DNA of 64,000 nt, from the NCBI GenBank assembly GCA_012840135.1, contig DUMA01000036.1, forward strand, positions 49,992 through 113,991. Direction: 5' to 3'. Under the pieces are notes generated by a model. The model saw only the letters and a list, made by a program, of their open reading frames with translations, did no database searches and was not told the origin of the DNA. Of this stretch, positions 33,739 through 41,180 are shown one piece after another; positions within the stretch are counted from its first letter, which is position 1, and every line of letters begins with the position of its first letter. This DNA is from Thermoanaerobacterales bacterium. GTDB lineage: Bacteria; Bacillota; Thermosediminibacteria; Thermosediminibacterales; Tepidanaerobacteraceae. The position numbers and the translations under genes were made by a program.

Positions 33739-34488
33739 ATGTTAAAAATCGAATCTGTAACTTATGACATCACCAATGGTTCCGGAGACGTGTCAATACT
33801 TAAAAATATAGACCTGGATCTGGAGGACAACAAGTTCTATGCCCTGACCGGGCCCAACGGCGGTGGAAAGACTTCTCTAGCAAGAATCATAATGGGCATA
33901 TATAAAAATACTAAAGGCAAACTCTATCTAGATGGTGTCGATATAACGAATTTTAGCATTACGGAGCGAGCCAAAGCGGGCATCAGCTATGCCTTTCAAA
34001 ACCCTCCCCGTTTTAAAGGATTGAAAATCAGCGACCTGTTGAAGATTTCCGTCGGCAATGAAAAGGATGCTTTATATGCGAGACTGAAGGCGGTGGGCCT
34101 GTGCCCTCAGGATTATTTTGACAGAGAGTGCGACAACAGCCTTTCCGGCGGCGAGATAAAGAGGATCGAGCTAGCCACCGTGCTTTCCAGGCCTTCAAAG
34201 ATAATAATTTATGATGAACCCGAAGCCGGAGTGGATTTATGGAGTTTTGAAAAACTGCTCGCTTTGATAAAGAAATATCACTCCCATGGAGGGGTGACCA
34301 GCATAGTAATAACACACCATGAGAAGGTACTATCTCTTGCCGACGAAATAATACTCATGGCAGAAGGTGAAATAAAAGAGAGAGGCCCTCGAGAAAGCAT
34401 GTGGAAGATATTGCAGGGAGATTTCAAGTGCCGGTGGCAGAAAAACTGCGGAGGTTACGAAGATGAACTTGACTGCTACAGACAGTGA
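33739..34488 (+). CDS. sufC: SufC-like Fe-S assembly ATPase
   Basis: The 249-residue ABC ATPase has Walker A TGPNGGGKTSL, a Q-loop, signature NSLSGGEIKRIELA, Walker B KIIIYDEPEAGVDL, and the switch His in VITHHEK. Lys-rich SufC-type spacing and the partner downstream mark it as SufC. With the SufB-like protein it forms a two-gene minimal SUF (SmsC-type) module that builds [4Fe-4S] clusters; no sufD, sufS or sufU lies here. It overlaps sufB by 26 bases. Confidence 0.9.
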   Translation: MLKIESVTYDITNGSGDVSILKNIDLDLEDNKFYALTGPNGGGKTSLARIIMGIYKNTKGKLYLDGVDITNFSITERAKAGISYAFQNPPRFKGLKISDLLKISVGNEKDALYARLKAVGLCPQDYFDRECDNSLSGGEIKRIELATVLSRPSKIIIYDEPEAGVDLWSFEKLLALIKKYHSHGGVTSIVITHHEKVLSLADEIILMAEGEIKERGPRESMWKILQGDFKCRWQKNCGGYEDELDCYRQ

Positions 34489-35374
34489 GCTTTTAAAAAC
34501 CATAGCCGATCTTCACAATATTCCCTCGGGGGCTTTCAATATCCGCAAGGATGGGCAGGGTGTTGATAGAAGGTCTTCGGCACATATACAGGTCAAGCCG
34601 AAAACGGACAAACCCGGCATCGATGTCATAGTGGCTCCGGGCACAAAAAATGAGGCAGTCCACATACCGGTTTTAATTACCCTTTCCGGAGTCACCGATG
34701 TGGTATATAATACGATAGAAATAGGCGAAGGTGCCGATGTGACTGTAGTGGCCGGCTGCGGGATACACAATCCCGGGTCAAAAAAGTCACAGCACGACGG
34801 CATCCATGAGATAATAGTCCACAGAGGCGCCAGGATGAAATATGTAGAAAAGCATTATGGCGAAGGGGAAGGTACCGGAGAAAGAGTGCTGAATCCCAAG
34901 ACCATTCTTACCATGGAGAAAGATTCCATAGTGGAGATGGAACTGACCCAGATTAAGGGAGTTGACAGCACCATCCGCGATACAAGGGCAAAACTTGCCG
35001 AAGGCGCAAGCCTCACCATCGTGGAGCGCCTTTTAACCCACGGCCGCCAGGAGGCCGTATCGGACATGCTCATAGAACTGGAAGGCAAGGGAAGCAACGC
35101 AAAGGTAGTTTCCCGTTCGGTGACCAAAGATGATTCACGTCCGGTAATGGTGGCAAAAGCCCCAGCAAGAGGCCATGTTGAATGCGATTCCATCATCATG
35201 GATAGAGGCAAGATAAGCTCATCCCCCGCCATATCGGCCGAGCACCCCGATGCCCAGCTTACTCATGAAGCCGCTATAGGTAAGATCGCCGAAGAACAGT
35301 TGATGAAGCTGGAGACCCTGGGTCTTTCGGAAAAAGAAGCTGAAGATGTCATATTGAGGGGATTTTTGCAGTAA
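34463..35374 (+). CDS. sufB: SufB/SufD-family scaffold protein (minimal SUF)
   Basis: The 303-residue protein is the beta-helix SufB/D type, much shorter than classical SufB (about 465). The C-terminal end is diagnostic: AEHPDAQLTHEAAIGKIAEEQL, then LSEKEAEDVILRGFL. One Cys is in VVAGCGIHN and one in VECDSIIM; the latter matches a place where SufB holds cluster ligands. The ATG at 34463 follows GGAGG inside sufC. Placement inside the metalloid island suggests it repairs or supplies Fe-S clusters under metalloid stress, which is an inference. Confidence 0.88.
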   Translation: MNLTATDSELLKTIADLHNIPSGAFNIRKDGQGVDRRSSAHIQVKPKTDKPGIDVIVAPGTKNEAVHIPVLITLSGVTDVVYNTIEIGEGADVTVVAGCGIHNPGSKKSQHDGIHEIIVHRGARMKYVEKHYGEGEGTGERVLNPKTILTMEKDSIVEMELTQIKGVDSTIRDTRAKLAEGASLTIVERLLTHGRQEAVSDMLIELEGKGSNAKVVSRSVTKDDSRPVMVAKAPARGHVECDSIIMDRGKISSSPAISAEHPDAQLTHEAAIGKIAEEQLMKLETLGLSEKEAEDVILRGFLQ

Positions 35375-35390
35375 AAAAGCATTCTTCCTG

Positions 35391-35444
35391 TTGACACGAA
35401 AAATTAAACGGTGTATTATATGATTGTATATGAATATAATCATA
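35391..35444 (+). promoter_or_regulatory. Promoter and operator of the arsR-arsD-arsA operon
   Basis: TTGACA (35391-35396) and TATTAT (35414-35419) are 17 bases apart. Immediately downstream TATGATT (35419-35425) and AATCATA (35438-35444) are exact inverse halves around the start of transcription. This fits repression by the ArsR protein of this operon. Confidence 0.8.
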
Positions 35445-35458
35445 AATGGGGTGACGAG

Positions 35459-35806
35459 TTGGATTTAATAGAAATATTTAAAGTGCTGGGAGATGAAAAC
35501 AGGCTCAGGATATTAAATTTGTTGACAAAAGGGGTATTCTGCGTATGCAGGATAGAAACCGTACTTGGTATGAGCCAGTCAAATACTTCCCGACATTTAA
35601 ACAGATTAAAAAGTGTGGGAATAATAACATGTGAAAAAAAGTCCCAGTGGGTTTATTATAAAATTAATGATAAGTTTATCGAAGAGAACAAATTGTTATA
35701 TGATTTTTTGAAAAAAAAGCTGGCGGAAAATCCCCGATGCTTGGAGGATATTGAAAGACTTAACAATGATGCGGCAATTGACTTAGCATGCGATAAGTTA
35801 ACGTAA
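35459..35806 (+). CDS. arsR: ArsR-family repressor (third of three)
   Basis: The 115-residue winged-helix protein has FKVLGDENRLRILNLLTKG and VFCVCRIETVLGMSQSNTSRH; the CVC metalloid site is present. It begins the arsD-arsA operon and should repress it. TTG at 35459 is five bases after GGGGTGA, and transcription starts near 35426, so the upstream in-frame starts cannot be used. The family-typical first residues DLIEIFKVLGDE confirm the choice. Confidence 0.92.
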   Translation: MDLIEIFKVLGDENRLRILNLLTKGVFCVCRIETVLGMSQSNTSRHLNRLKSVGIITCEKKSQWVYYKINDKFIEENKLLYDFLKKKLAENPRCLEDIERLNNDAAIDLACDKLT

Positions 35807-35845
35807 TTTGTTTTATTTTTCACCTGTAATATTCATATATTCAAT

Positions 35846-35855
35846 TATAATCATA
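35846..35855 (+). promoter_or_regulatory. Second copy of the TATAATCATA element before arsD
   Basis: TATAATCATA here matches the distal half of the operator at 35435-35444 and the inverse of 40200-40209. It lies just before the arsD ribosome site and could be an internal operator. As it contains TATAAT, chance is not excluded. Confidence 0.4.
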
Positions 35856-35870
35856 TAGGAGGCTGTGATT

Positions 35871-36188
35871 GTGAAAATAGAATTCTTTGATCCACCGATG
35901 TGCTGTTCTACAGGACTATGCGGTCCGGCGCCGGACGAGACCCAGATAAGGCTGAATGAAAATATTAAGTACCTGAAAAAGAAATATCAGGATATTGAAA
36001 TATACAGGTACATGATTACGCAGCAGCCTTTGAAATTCCGGGAAAATCAGGGCGTTTACAAACTGATAACGCAAAACGGCAAGAAAGTTCTTCCAATAAC
36101 AACTATTGATGGAGAAGTAATTAAAATATACCAGTATCCTACTTTGGACGAATTGGAGAAGAAAATAGAAGAAAAAAACGGGAGATGA
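35871..36188 (+). CDS. arsD: Arsenical metallochaperone ArsD
   Basis: The 105-residue protein has the ArsD N-terminus KIEFFDPPMCCSTGLCGP with the three As(III)-binding Cys at 11, 12 and 17. The later RYMITQQPLKF and VLPITTIDGEV segments are of the thioredoxin-like fold. ArsD hands As(III) to the ArsA ATPase. GTG at 35871 is eight bases after AGGAGG. Two arsA genes follow, so it may serve both. Pairs of extra C-terminal Cys seen in some ArsD proteins are absent. Confidence 0.95.
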   Translation: MKIEFFDPPMCCSTGLCGPAPDETQIRLNENIKYLKKKYQDIEIYRYMITQQPLKFRENQGVYKLITQNGKKVLPITTIDGEVIKIYQYPTLDELEKKIEEKNGR

Positions 36189-36193
36189 ATTAA

Positions 36194-37081
36194 ATGGGAA
36201 CCAAATTTATATTTTTTTCCGGCAAAGGCGGCGTGGGGAAGACTTCCATGGCCTGCACCACCGGAGTTCACTATGCCGATCAAGGCAAGAAAACATTGAT
36301 TGTAACAACAGATCCTGCTGCAAATTTATCAGATGTATTTGAACAGGAGATTGGCCATAAGGTAACAAAGATCAATGGCATAGATAACCTGTACGCTATG
36401 GAAATCGATCCTGACAGAGCTACGGCCGAGTATAAGGAAAGGTCCCTTGCCCCCATGCGGGAACTTTTTGACGAGGATATGCTGAAAATTGCCGAGGAAC
36501 AGCTGAGCGGTCCATGCACGGAGGAAATGGCATCCTTTGATAAATTTATAGATTTTGTCGAAGATGATACCTACGAGGTTATCATCTTTGATACGGCTCC
36601 CACCGGGCATACAATAAGGCTTCTCGAGCTGCCGGTAGATTGGAGCAGGCACATTGAGGAAAGCTCCAAAGGCAGCGGTCAGACCTGCATGGGTCCTGTG
36701 GCTCTAATTCAGGAAAGCAAGAAAAAATACGATGATGCTGTTGCAAAGTTAAGAGACCCCAAACAGACGGAATTTATATTCGTAATGCAGCCCGAAGAGA
36801 CGTCGCTCGCGGAAACCATAAGGTCCTCCAATGAATTGAAGGAAATCGGCATCAATACTACAAAGATCATCATCAACGGTCTTATCCCGAAGGAAGAAGC
36901 CGTAAATCCGTTTTTCAAATCAAGATATGACATGCAGCAAATTTATTTAAACAAGGCAAAGGATACTTTTATAAACATCCCGATTAAGACCATAGAACTC
37001 TTTGATACCGAACTGAAAGGAATAGACATGTTCAGAAAAAGTTCTGGAATACTGTTTAAGGAAAGTGATATACGTGAATAA
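36194..37081 (+). CDS. arsA: ArsA-family ATPase (first copy, single domain)
   Basis: The 295-residue protein is a single ArsA/GET3-type ATPase domain: deviant Walker A FFSGKGGVGKTS (8-19), switch I DTAPTGHTIRLL, and switch II-like TTDPAANLSDVF. Cys108 (SGPCTEEM) and Cys165 (GQTCMG) match the metalloid-site pair Cys113 and Cys172 of Escherichia coli ArsA, although the family's third Cys has no counterpart. Enteric ArsA is a fused double domain; here the second domain is a separate downstream gene. It starts five bases after arsD. No ArsB lies in the operon, so its membrane partner is open. Confidence 0.93.
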   Translation: MGTKFIFFSGKGGVGKTSMACTTGVHYADQGKKTLIVTTDPAANLSDVFEQEIGHKVTKINGIDNLYAMEIDPDRATAEYKERSLAPMRELFDEDMLKIAEEQLSGPCTEEMASFDKFIDFVEDDTYEVIIFDTAPTGHTIRLLELPVDWSRHIEESSKGSGQTCMGPVALIQESKKKYDDAVAKLRDPKQTEFIFVMQPEETSLAETIRSSNELKEIGINTTKIIINGLIPKEEAVNPFFKSRYDMQQIYLNKAKDTFINIPIKTIELFDTELKGIDMFRKSSGILFKESDIRE

Positions 37082-38000
37082 TGAAGCGGCCATCATGAGT
37101 AAAATCGACAAACTCATCTATCCGCAAAACGGCAGGAGAAAAAACATTTTTTATTCAGGGAAGGGCGGCGTAGGCAAGACCTCCATGGCCTGCATTACCG
37201 CTGTGCAGACTGCGAAAAAAGGCTTTAAAACCTTGCTGCTGACCACGGACCCCGCCGCCCATATTGGAAATGTGCTGGATAAGTCGGTTACGGATGAGAT
37301 AACAAAGATAGACGGCCTGGAAAAACTGTATGCGGTAAAAATTGATCAGAAGAAAGCGACGGAGGCCTACAAAAATCAAATAATGGAGGATGCCAGGGGT
37401 AAATTTGACGAAAATACGGTAAAAGCTATGGAGGAAGAGCTGAATTCCCCATGCACCGAGGAAATGGCGGCTTTTCAAAAGTTTATTGAATATGCCGGCA
37501 GAGACGATTTCGAAGTGATAGTGTTTGACACGGCTCCCACGGGGCATACTCTGAGGCTTCTGGAACTTCCCATGGACTGGAGCAAGCAGATACAATTAAA
37601 GGCGGGACTGTCTACAGGCATAAGTGAAGCGGATAAAGTACAGAAAGAAAAGTTTGACAGGATAATAAAGATGTTGAAGGATGAGGAAGACACCACATTT
37701 AGTTTCGTGATGTACCCCGAAAAAACACCCATAATTGAAGCATACAGAGCGGCGGAAGAATTAAAAACGGTCGGGATAAAAACCCGGATGATCGTGGCAA
37801 ATATGATTATACCTGAAGAACAGGCTATAACCTCTTTCTTTAAAAATAGAAGGAACATGCAGTTGAAATACCTTGAAGAAATTAAGGAAAGATTCAATGA
37901 GGCGGTTGTACTTCCGGTACTCATGTATGAAAAACAGATAAAAGGCATGGAAATGCTGGAAAGAATATCGTATAATATTTTTGAAAGGGAGAATTTGTGA
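37074..38000 (+). CDS. arsA: ArsA-family ATPase (second copy, single domain)
   Basis: About 308 residues with the same ATPase landmarks: YSGKGGVGKTSMAC near 27-40, TTDPAAHIGNVL and DTAPTGHTLRLLEL. Cys127 (SPCTEEM) matches the first metalloid Cys, but the second one is missing (QLKAGLSTG in its place), so the two ATPases are not equal; they may form a heterodimer resembling the A1-A2 halves of fused ArsA. The gene overlaps arsA1's end. The start is uncertain between GTG 37065, GTG 37074 and ATG 37095. Confidence 0.9.
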   Translation: MNNEAAIMSKIDKLIYPQNGRRKNIFYSGKGGVGKTSMACITAVQTAKKGFKTLLLTTDPAAHIGNVLDKSVTDEITKIDGLEKLYAVKIDQKKATEAYKNQIMEDARGKFDENTVKAMEEELNSPCTEEMAAFQKFIEYAGRDDFEVIVFDTAPTGHTLRLLELPMDWSKQIQLKAGLSTGISEADKVQKEKFDRIIKMLKDEEDTTFSFVMYPEKTPIIEAYRAAEELKTVGIKTRMIVANMIIPEEQAITSFFKNRRNMQLKYLEEIKERFNEAVVLPVLMYEKQIKGMEMLERISYNIFERENL

Positions 38001-38329
38001 TGAGTGAAAAAGTAAAAGTGCAGGTATTCGGCATAAGAGACGGAGCCTCGGGCGGAGGTTGCAGCTGCGGAGGGGGTTGCGCCCCGACCGCAACTATGGG
38101 AGAAATGTATGATGACTTTGTACGGTTTATAGAATACAGCGATATAAATGAAAAAGTAGAGACGGAATTTATAGATGTAATTGAAGACAGCCTGGAAGGA
38201 CATGAGGAAGCTCTGAAATTATTGGAGAAAGGCTATGGCCTGCCGCTGACGCTGATTAACGGAAAGCCCAGATTCTACGGCGGCATATCAAACGAAATGT
38301 TTTATGACGCAATAAAGAAGCAAATATAG
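38000..38329 (+). CDS. ArsD-like thioredoxin-fold protein with CSCGGGC motif
   Basis: The 109-residue protein has an N-terminal strand KVQVFGIRD, a Gly/Cys loop GGGCSCGGGCAP with three Cys, and GLPLTLINGKPRFYGG, which matches the cis-Pro and final strand of ArsD (LPITTIDGEV). It is best read as a divergent ArsD paralogue whose CC...C loop has changed to CSCGGGC. The ATG at 38000 overlaps the arsA2 stop. It may chaperone a metal or metalloid to one of the ATPases or to the H-cluster-like protein that follows. I know no characterised member. Confidence 0.75.
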   Translation: MSEKVKVQVFGIRDGASGGGCSCGGGCAPTATMGEMYDDFVRFIEYSDINEKVETEFIDVIEDSLEGHEEALKLLEKGYGLPLTLINGKPRFYGGISNEMFYDAIKKQI

Positions 38330-38391
38330 CAATAATAGCAAGCAATACGGTCAAAGAAAATTTGATTTGAATCGGGGAGAGTCGGACGGCT

Positions 38392-39168
38392 GTGCAAAGG
38401 AGTATTTCAAAATTGGAAAGCTGGTTGGCCGGGGGATATAAGGTCATAGGGAGCCTTGCACCGTCTTATCTGGCGGAATTCGAGGAAGATGCGGGGAAAG
38501 TTGCGGGCGCCTTCAGAAAACTCGGTTTTTACGGGGTCGAGGAGACGATAACGGTTTTGCCGGAAATAGTCGAAGCCAGGGAAAAAGCCGCAGCTTGCAG
38601 CCGCAGCCCTATCATATACAATTCATGTCCGGTGGTATGGGATTTGATTGACTCCCATTACCCGGGCCTTAAGAAGTATTTACTCAATGTACCATCGCCC
38701 ATGGTATTGCATAGCCGCCGATTAAAAGAAAGGTATCCCGGGGCAAAGACGGTTTTTATTGGGCCGTGCGAGGCTAAAAAGTGGGAGGAAACTCGCTTTT
38801 ATAGTACACAATATGTAGATTTGGTAATAACTTTCAAAGAGCTGAGAAAAATTCTGGCAGCGCATGAGATAGACGTGCAAAACTCGAATGAAAGCAAATT
38901 CTTATCTGAACCGCCTATCTGGGTTGGTACAGGCATCCTTTCTTTTTTTAAATCCGGTTTTAAGAATGTGTCGGATTTCCTGGGAAATTTTGATGCCGAA
39001 TCCACGACTTTTTGCGGAATGGAGCTGCTGGCCTGTGAGGGCGGATGCATCAATGGCCCCGGTATGACTGTCACCGAACCCGTTGAAAAGAGAATAGAGG
39101 TATATTGTGACAGGATTATGGCTAAAGAAAAGGCAAATCGCCAGAAGTTGACCCGTAAAATTTATTAG
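38392..39168 (+). CDS. [FeFe]-hydrogenase H-cluster-like Fe-S protein
   Basis: The 258-residue protein corresponds to the C-terminal H-cluster domain of [FeFe] hydrogenases without ferredoxin domains. Loop 2 (GPCEAKKWE, Cys126) and loop 3 (ELLACEGGCINGPG, Cys215 and Cys219) keep the PCxxKxxE and ACxxGCxxGxG patterns. Loop 1 is NSCPVVW (Cys79) in place of TSCCPxW, so the Cys that relays protons in true hydrogenases is missing. It probably holds a [4Fe-4S] cluster and is not a standard hydrogenase. GTG at 38392 is the first start in frame; its ribosome site is weak. It is cotranscribed with the ars genes. Confidence 0.8.
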   Translation: MQRSISKLESWLAGGYKVIGSLAPSYLAEFEEDAGKVAGAFRKLGFYGVEETITVLPEIVEAREKAAACSRSPIIYNSCPVVWDLIDSHYPGLKKYLLNVPSPMVLHSRRLKERYPGAKTVFIGPCEAKKWEETRFYSTQYVDLVITFKELRKILAAHEIDVQNSNESKFLSEPPIWVGTGILSFFKSGFKNVSDFLGNFDAESTTFCGMELLACEGGCINGPGMTVTEPVEKRIEVYCDRIMAKEKANRQKLTRKIY

Positions 39169-39179
39169 GAGGGAATCGT

Positions 39180-39440
39180 ATGGGAAAAATTACCGTTAAA
39201 TTTGGAATTCCAATAAACCTGTTTTTAAAGCTGGAAAAATACGAAATGGACATCGACAGCCCGATTAAAATACAAGACATAGAGCGAGAGCTGCTGGAGC
39301 GTTTTCCTCAGCTGAAAGACCGCACGGCAAACATGAAGTATGTGTATTATGTTCTGGACAATAAAACCGTAAGAGACAGGGAAACAGTCGTGGCGGAAGG
39401 CCAGGAGATCATGCTGTACCAGCCCACATTGGGAGGATAA
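39180..39440 (+). CDS. MoaD/ThiS-like ubiquitin-fold sulfur carrier
   Basis: The 86-residue protein has a MoaD/ThiS-like beta-grasp pattern and ends exactly in LGG, the di-Gly terminus that is adenylated and thiocarboxylated in sulfur carriers. The body is a predicted beta-grasp: ITVKFGIP, a helix with IQDIERELLERFPQL, then YVYYVLDN and QEIMLYQPTLGG. It follows the H-cluster-like gene by 11 bases, behind GGAGGG. No MoeB/ThiF activating enzyme is in the window. Its presence at the end of an ars operon is unusual. Confidence 0.83.
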   Translation: MGKITVKFGIPINLFLKLEKYEMDIDSPIKIQDIERELLERFPQLKDRTANMKYVYYVLDNKTVRDRETVVAEGQEIMLYQPTLGG

Positions 39441-39448
39441 AAATTGTA

Positions 39449-39470
39449 TAGGGTGGATTTCTCCACCCTA
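39449..39470. terminator. Bidirectional terminator after the ars operon
   Basis: TAGGGTGGA-TTTC-TCCACCCTA forms a nine-pair hairpin between the ubiquitin-like gene and the convergent coiled-coil gene. On the plus strand it is followed by CGGTTTTAATATT, on the minus strand by TACAATTTTTATCC. Confidence 0.75.
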
Positions 39471-39910
39471 CGGTTTTAATATTAACCCTACAATGGCAAT
39501 AATAATGCCTACAATTCCGACTATTGTCCCAATAAACCATGTTTTAATGCCGTTAAATTCGCCTTTTAATTCACTTATATCTTTTTTGATTTCATCTTTT
39601 AGTCCTTTTATTTCAGCCTTAAATTCCTGCTTTTGATTATCGAACGTGTATCTGTATTATCCCTGAACTCATTAAATTTGCTTTTTAATTCACTAATATC
39701 ATTTTTAATTTCTTCCCTTAGCCCTCTTATTTCAGCCCTGAATTCCTGCTTTTGATTATCGAAACGTGTATCTGTATTGTCCCTGAACTCATTAAATTTG
39801 CTTTTTAATTCACTAATATCGTTTTTAATTTCTTCTCTTAGTCCTCTTATTTCGGCCTTAAATTCCTGCCTTTGATTATCAAACCGCATACGTATTATTT
39901 CTGGATTCAT
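39468..39910 (-). pseudogene. Coiled-coil repeat protein gene with frameshift
   Basis: The N-terminal frame from 39910 encodes two nearly identical 40-residue coiled-coil units (RFDNQ-QEF, RGLREEIKNDISELKSKFNE) and breaks down near 39645. There the repeat has CGAACG where the sister copy has CGAAACG, a one-base loss. In the shifted frame the protein goes on with a third repeat (KGLKDEIKKDISELKGEF) and a membrane helix (WFIGTIVGIVGIIIAIVGLI), ending at TAG 39468. The intact product would be a membrane-anchored coiled coil of unknown function. The DNA repeat is exactly 120 bases. Confidence 0.8.
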
Positions 39911-40055
39911 CTAACATTTGCATAATAGTATTTATCTGTTGTGCAAGGTAAAAATAACCGATTTCAGGAATTTTGGGCTCATCCGGGCGATCGTCTGCTC
40001 CTCCGGCAACCTCTTTTTTCATTTTCTCCATATCTTCCAAAGGCATGCTCATCAT
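39879..40055 (-). CDS. Small hydrophilic protein or N-terminal piece of the coiled-coil gene
   Basis: A 58-residue frame starts at ATG 40055 five bases after GGGAGGAAGGG, the best ribosome site in the area. The product has a charged start (MPLEDMEKMKKEVAGG) and IPEIGYFYLAQQINTIMQML. It ends at 39879, overlapping the coiled-coil frame by 32 bases in another frame. The coiled-coil ATG at 39910 has no good ribosome site, so this piece may have been the original N-terminus, cut off by a second frameshift. Which reading is true cannot be settled here. Confidence 0.5.
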   Translation of the reverse strand: MMSMPLEDMEKMKKEVAGGADDRPDEPKIPEIGYFYLAQQINTIMQMLDESRNNTYAV

Positions 40056-40171
40056 CCCTTCCTCCCTCGCCCTGTCTTAATTATATTAAATTTCCGAATG
40101 AACTTCAATGTATTTTTGCTCACTTTGATGAATAATACAACAAAAATAAAAGTGAATTAAAAGCAATGGCA

Positions 40172-40209
40172 TTGACAAGAATTTAGCCAACATATACTAT
40201 ATGATTATA
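40172..40209 (+). promoter_or_regulatory. arsC promoter with ArsR-like element
   Basis: TTGACA (40172-40177) is followed after 17 bases by TACTAT (40195-40200). Overlapping its end is TATGATTATA (40200-40209), the inverse of the TATAATCATA element found twice in front of arsR/arsD. This suggests that arsC is under the same repressor. Confidence 0.6.
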
Positions 40210-40266
40210 ATTCGACAAATTTACCTGGCTATTGTTAAAAACCTGCAAAAGGAGGAATATCGATAA

Positions 40267-40674
40267 ATGGCATTCAAGGTTGGTTTCATATGTGTGGGAA
40301 ATTCCTGCAGAAGTCAGATGGCGGAAGGTTTTGCAAGAAAATACGGCAAGGATGTGATAGAGGCTTTCAGTGCCGGAACGCGCCCGGCCTCGGAAATAGA
40401 CCCCAATGCGGTGGCCGTCATGAAGGAAAAGGGTATTGATTTGAGCAAGCAGTATCCAAAGCTTTTGAAGGATATTCCATCCGAACTTGACATCTTGATT
40501 ACCATGGGGTGTAATGTGGAGTGTCCCTTTGTGCCGTGCAAAATAAAGGAAGACTGGGGACTTGACGACCCAGTCGGAAAACCTATCGAAGAATTTAGAA
40601 AAACAAGAGATATTATTGAAGCAAAGGTAAAAGAACTGGTGGACAAAATAAGAGCCAATAAATTGAAACTATGA
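40267..40674 (+). CDS. arsC: Arsenate reductase, low-molecular-weight phosphatase type
   Basis: The 135-residue protein has the LMW-PTP loop FICVGNSCRSQMAEG (Cys9, Arg15) and the redox segment GCNVECPFVPC with Cys82, Cys86 and Cys91. The pattern is that of thioredoxin-coupled ArsC, which reduces arsenate to arsenite using a Cys relay; the general acid loop is DWGLDDPVGKP. It is transcribed alone, about 0.8 kb beyond the ars operon, behind AAGGAGG. Arsenite produced here must leave by the ArsA or ArsP-like routes. Confidence 0.95.
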   Translation: MAFKVGFICVGNSCRSQMAEGFARKYGKDVIEAFSAGTRPASEIDPNAVAVMKEKGIDLSKQYPKLLKDIPSELDILITMGCNVECPFVPCKIKEDWGLDDPVGKPIEEFRKTRDIIEAKVKELVDKIRANKLKL

Positions 40675-40757
40675 GTCCTTTTATTTCACGCATATTTATA
40701 ATATCGAAACCGTCTTGAAGCAAAGCAGGGTTGCATCAAAATGGTACATTTAAAAAC

Positions 40758-41180
40758 TTAACCATTCCCTTCTTCAAACTTTAAATCCGACATGTCATAA
40801 GTGAACTCCACCAGCCCTGTGTTCATAAAGATTGGAATTTGGCACCGCACGGCCAGAGCTATAGCGTCGCTGGGTCGTGCATCCAGCGTAATAGTCCGGC
40901 CGTTTTGACGCAGATGAATTTCAGCAAAATAGGTATTGTTGCGAAGGTCGGTGATTACCACCCTCTCCGGTTTTCCACCGAGTTGTTCAATAGCAGATTT
41001 TAGAAGGTCTGGGGTTAGCGGCCTGGGCGGCGTAACTCCCTGAATGGGCATGGCTATATTATGAGCTTCCAGCGCTCCTATCACTATAGGGAGCACTTTT
41101 TTTTCCTCATCATCCACCAGCAGCACCGAAAAATTCCCGGCTGCATCGACGGTGACGGCTTTAACCTTCAGTTCAATCAA
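40758..41180 (-). CDS. Bifunctional nuclease (DUF151) family protein
   Basis: The 140-residue protein has the DUF151 core: VLPIVIGALEAHNIAM, RPLTPDLLKSAIEQLGG, then ITLDARPSDAIALAVRCQIPIF. Family members have been described as dual-specificity nucleases in plants and Thermotoga, but the cellular role in bacteria is unclear. The gene stands alone and converges with arsC. Length and motifs are normal. Confidence 0.92.
   Translation of the reverse strand: MIELKVKAVTVDAAGNFSVLLVDDEEKKVLPIVIGALEAHNIAMPIQGVTPPRPLTPDLLKSAIEQLGGKPERVVITDLRNNTYFAEIHLRQNGRTITLDARPSDAIALAVRCQIPIFMNTGLVEFTYDMSDLKFEEGNG

Noticed and set aside
39601..39900. Direct repeats as a CRISPR array
   Set aside because: The period is 120 bases with near-identical units and no variable spacers; it encodes a coiled coil.
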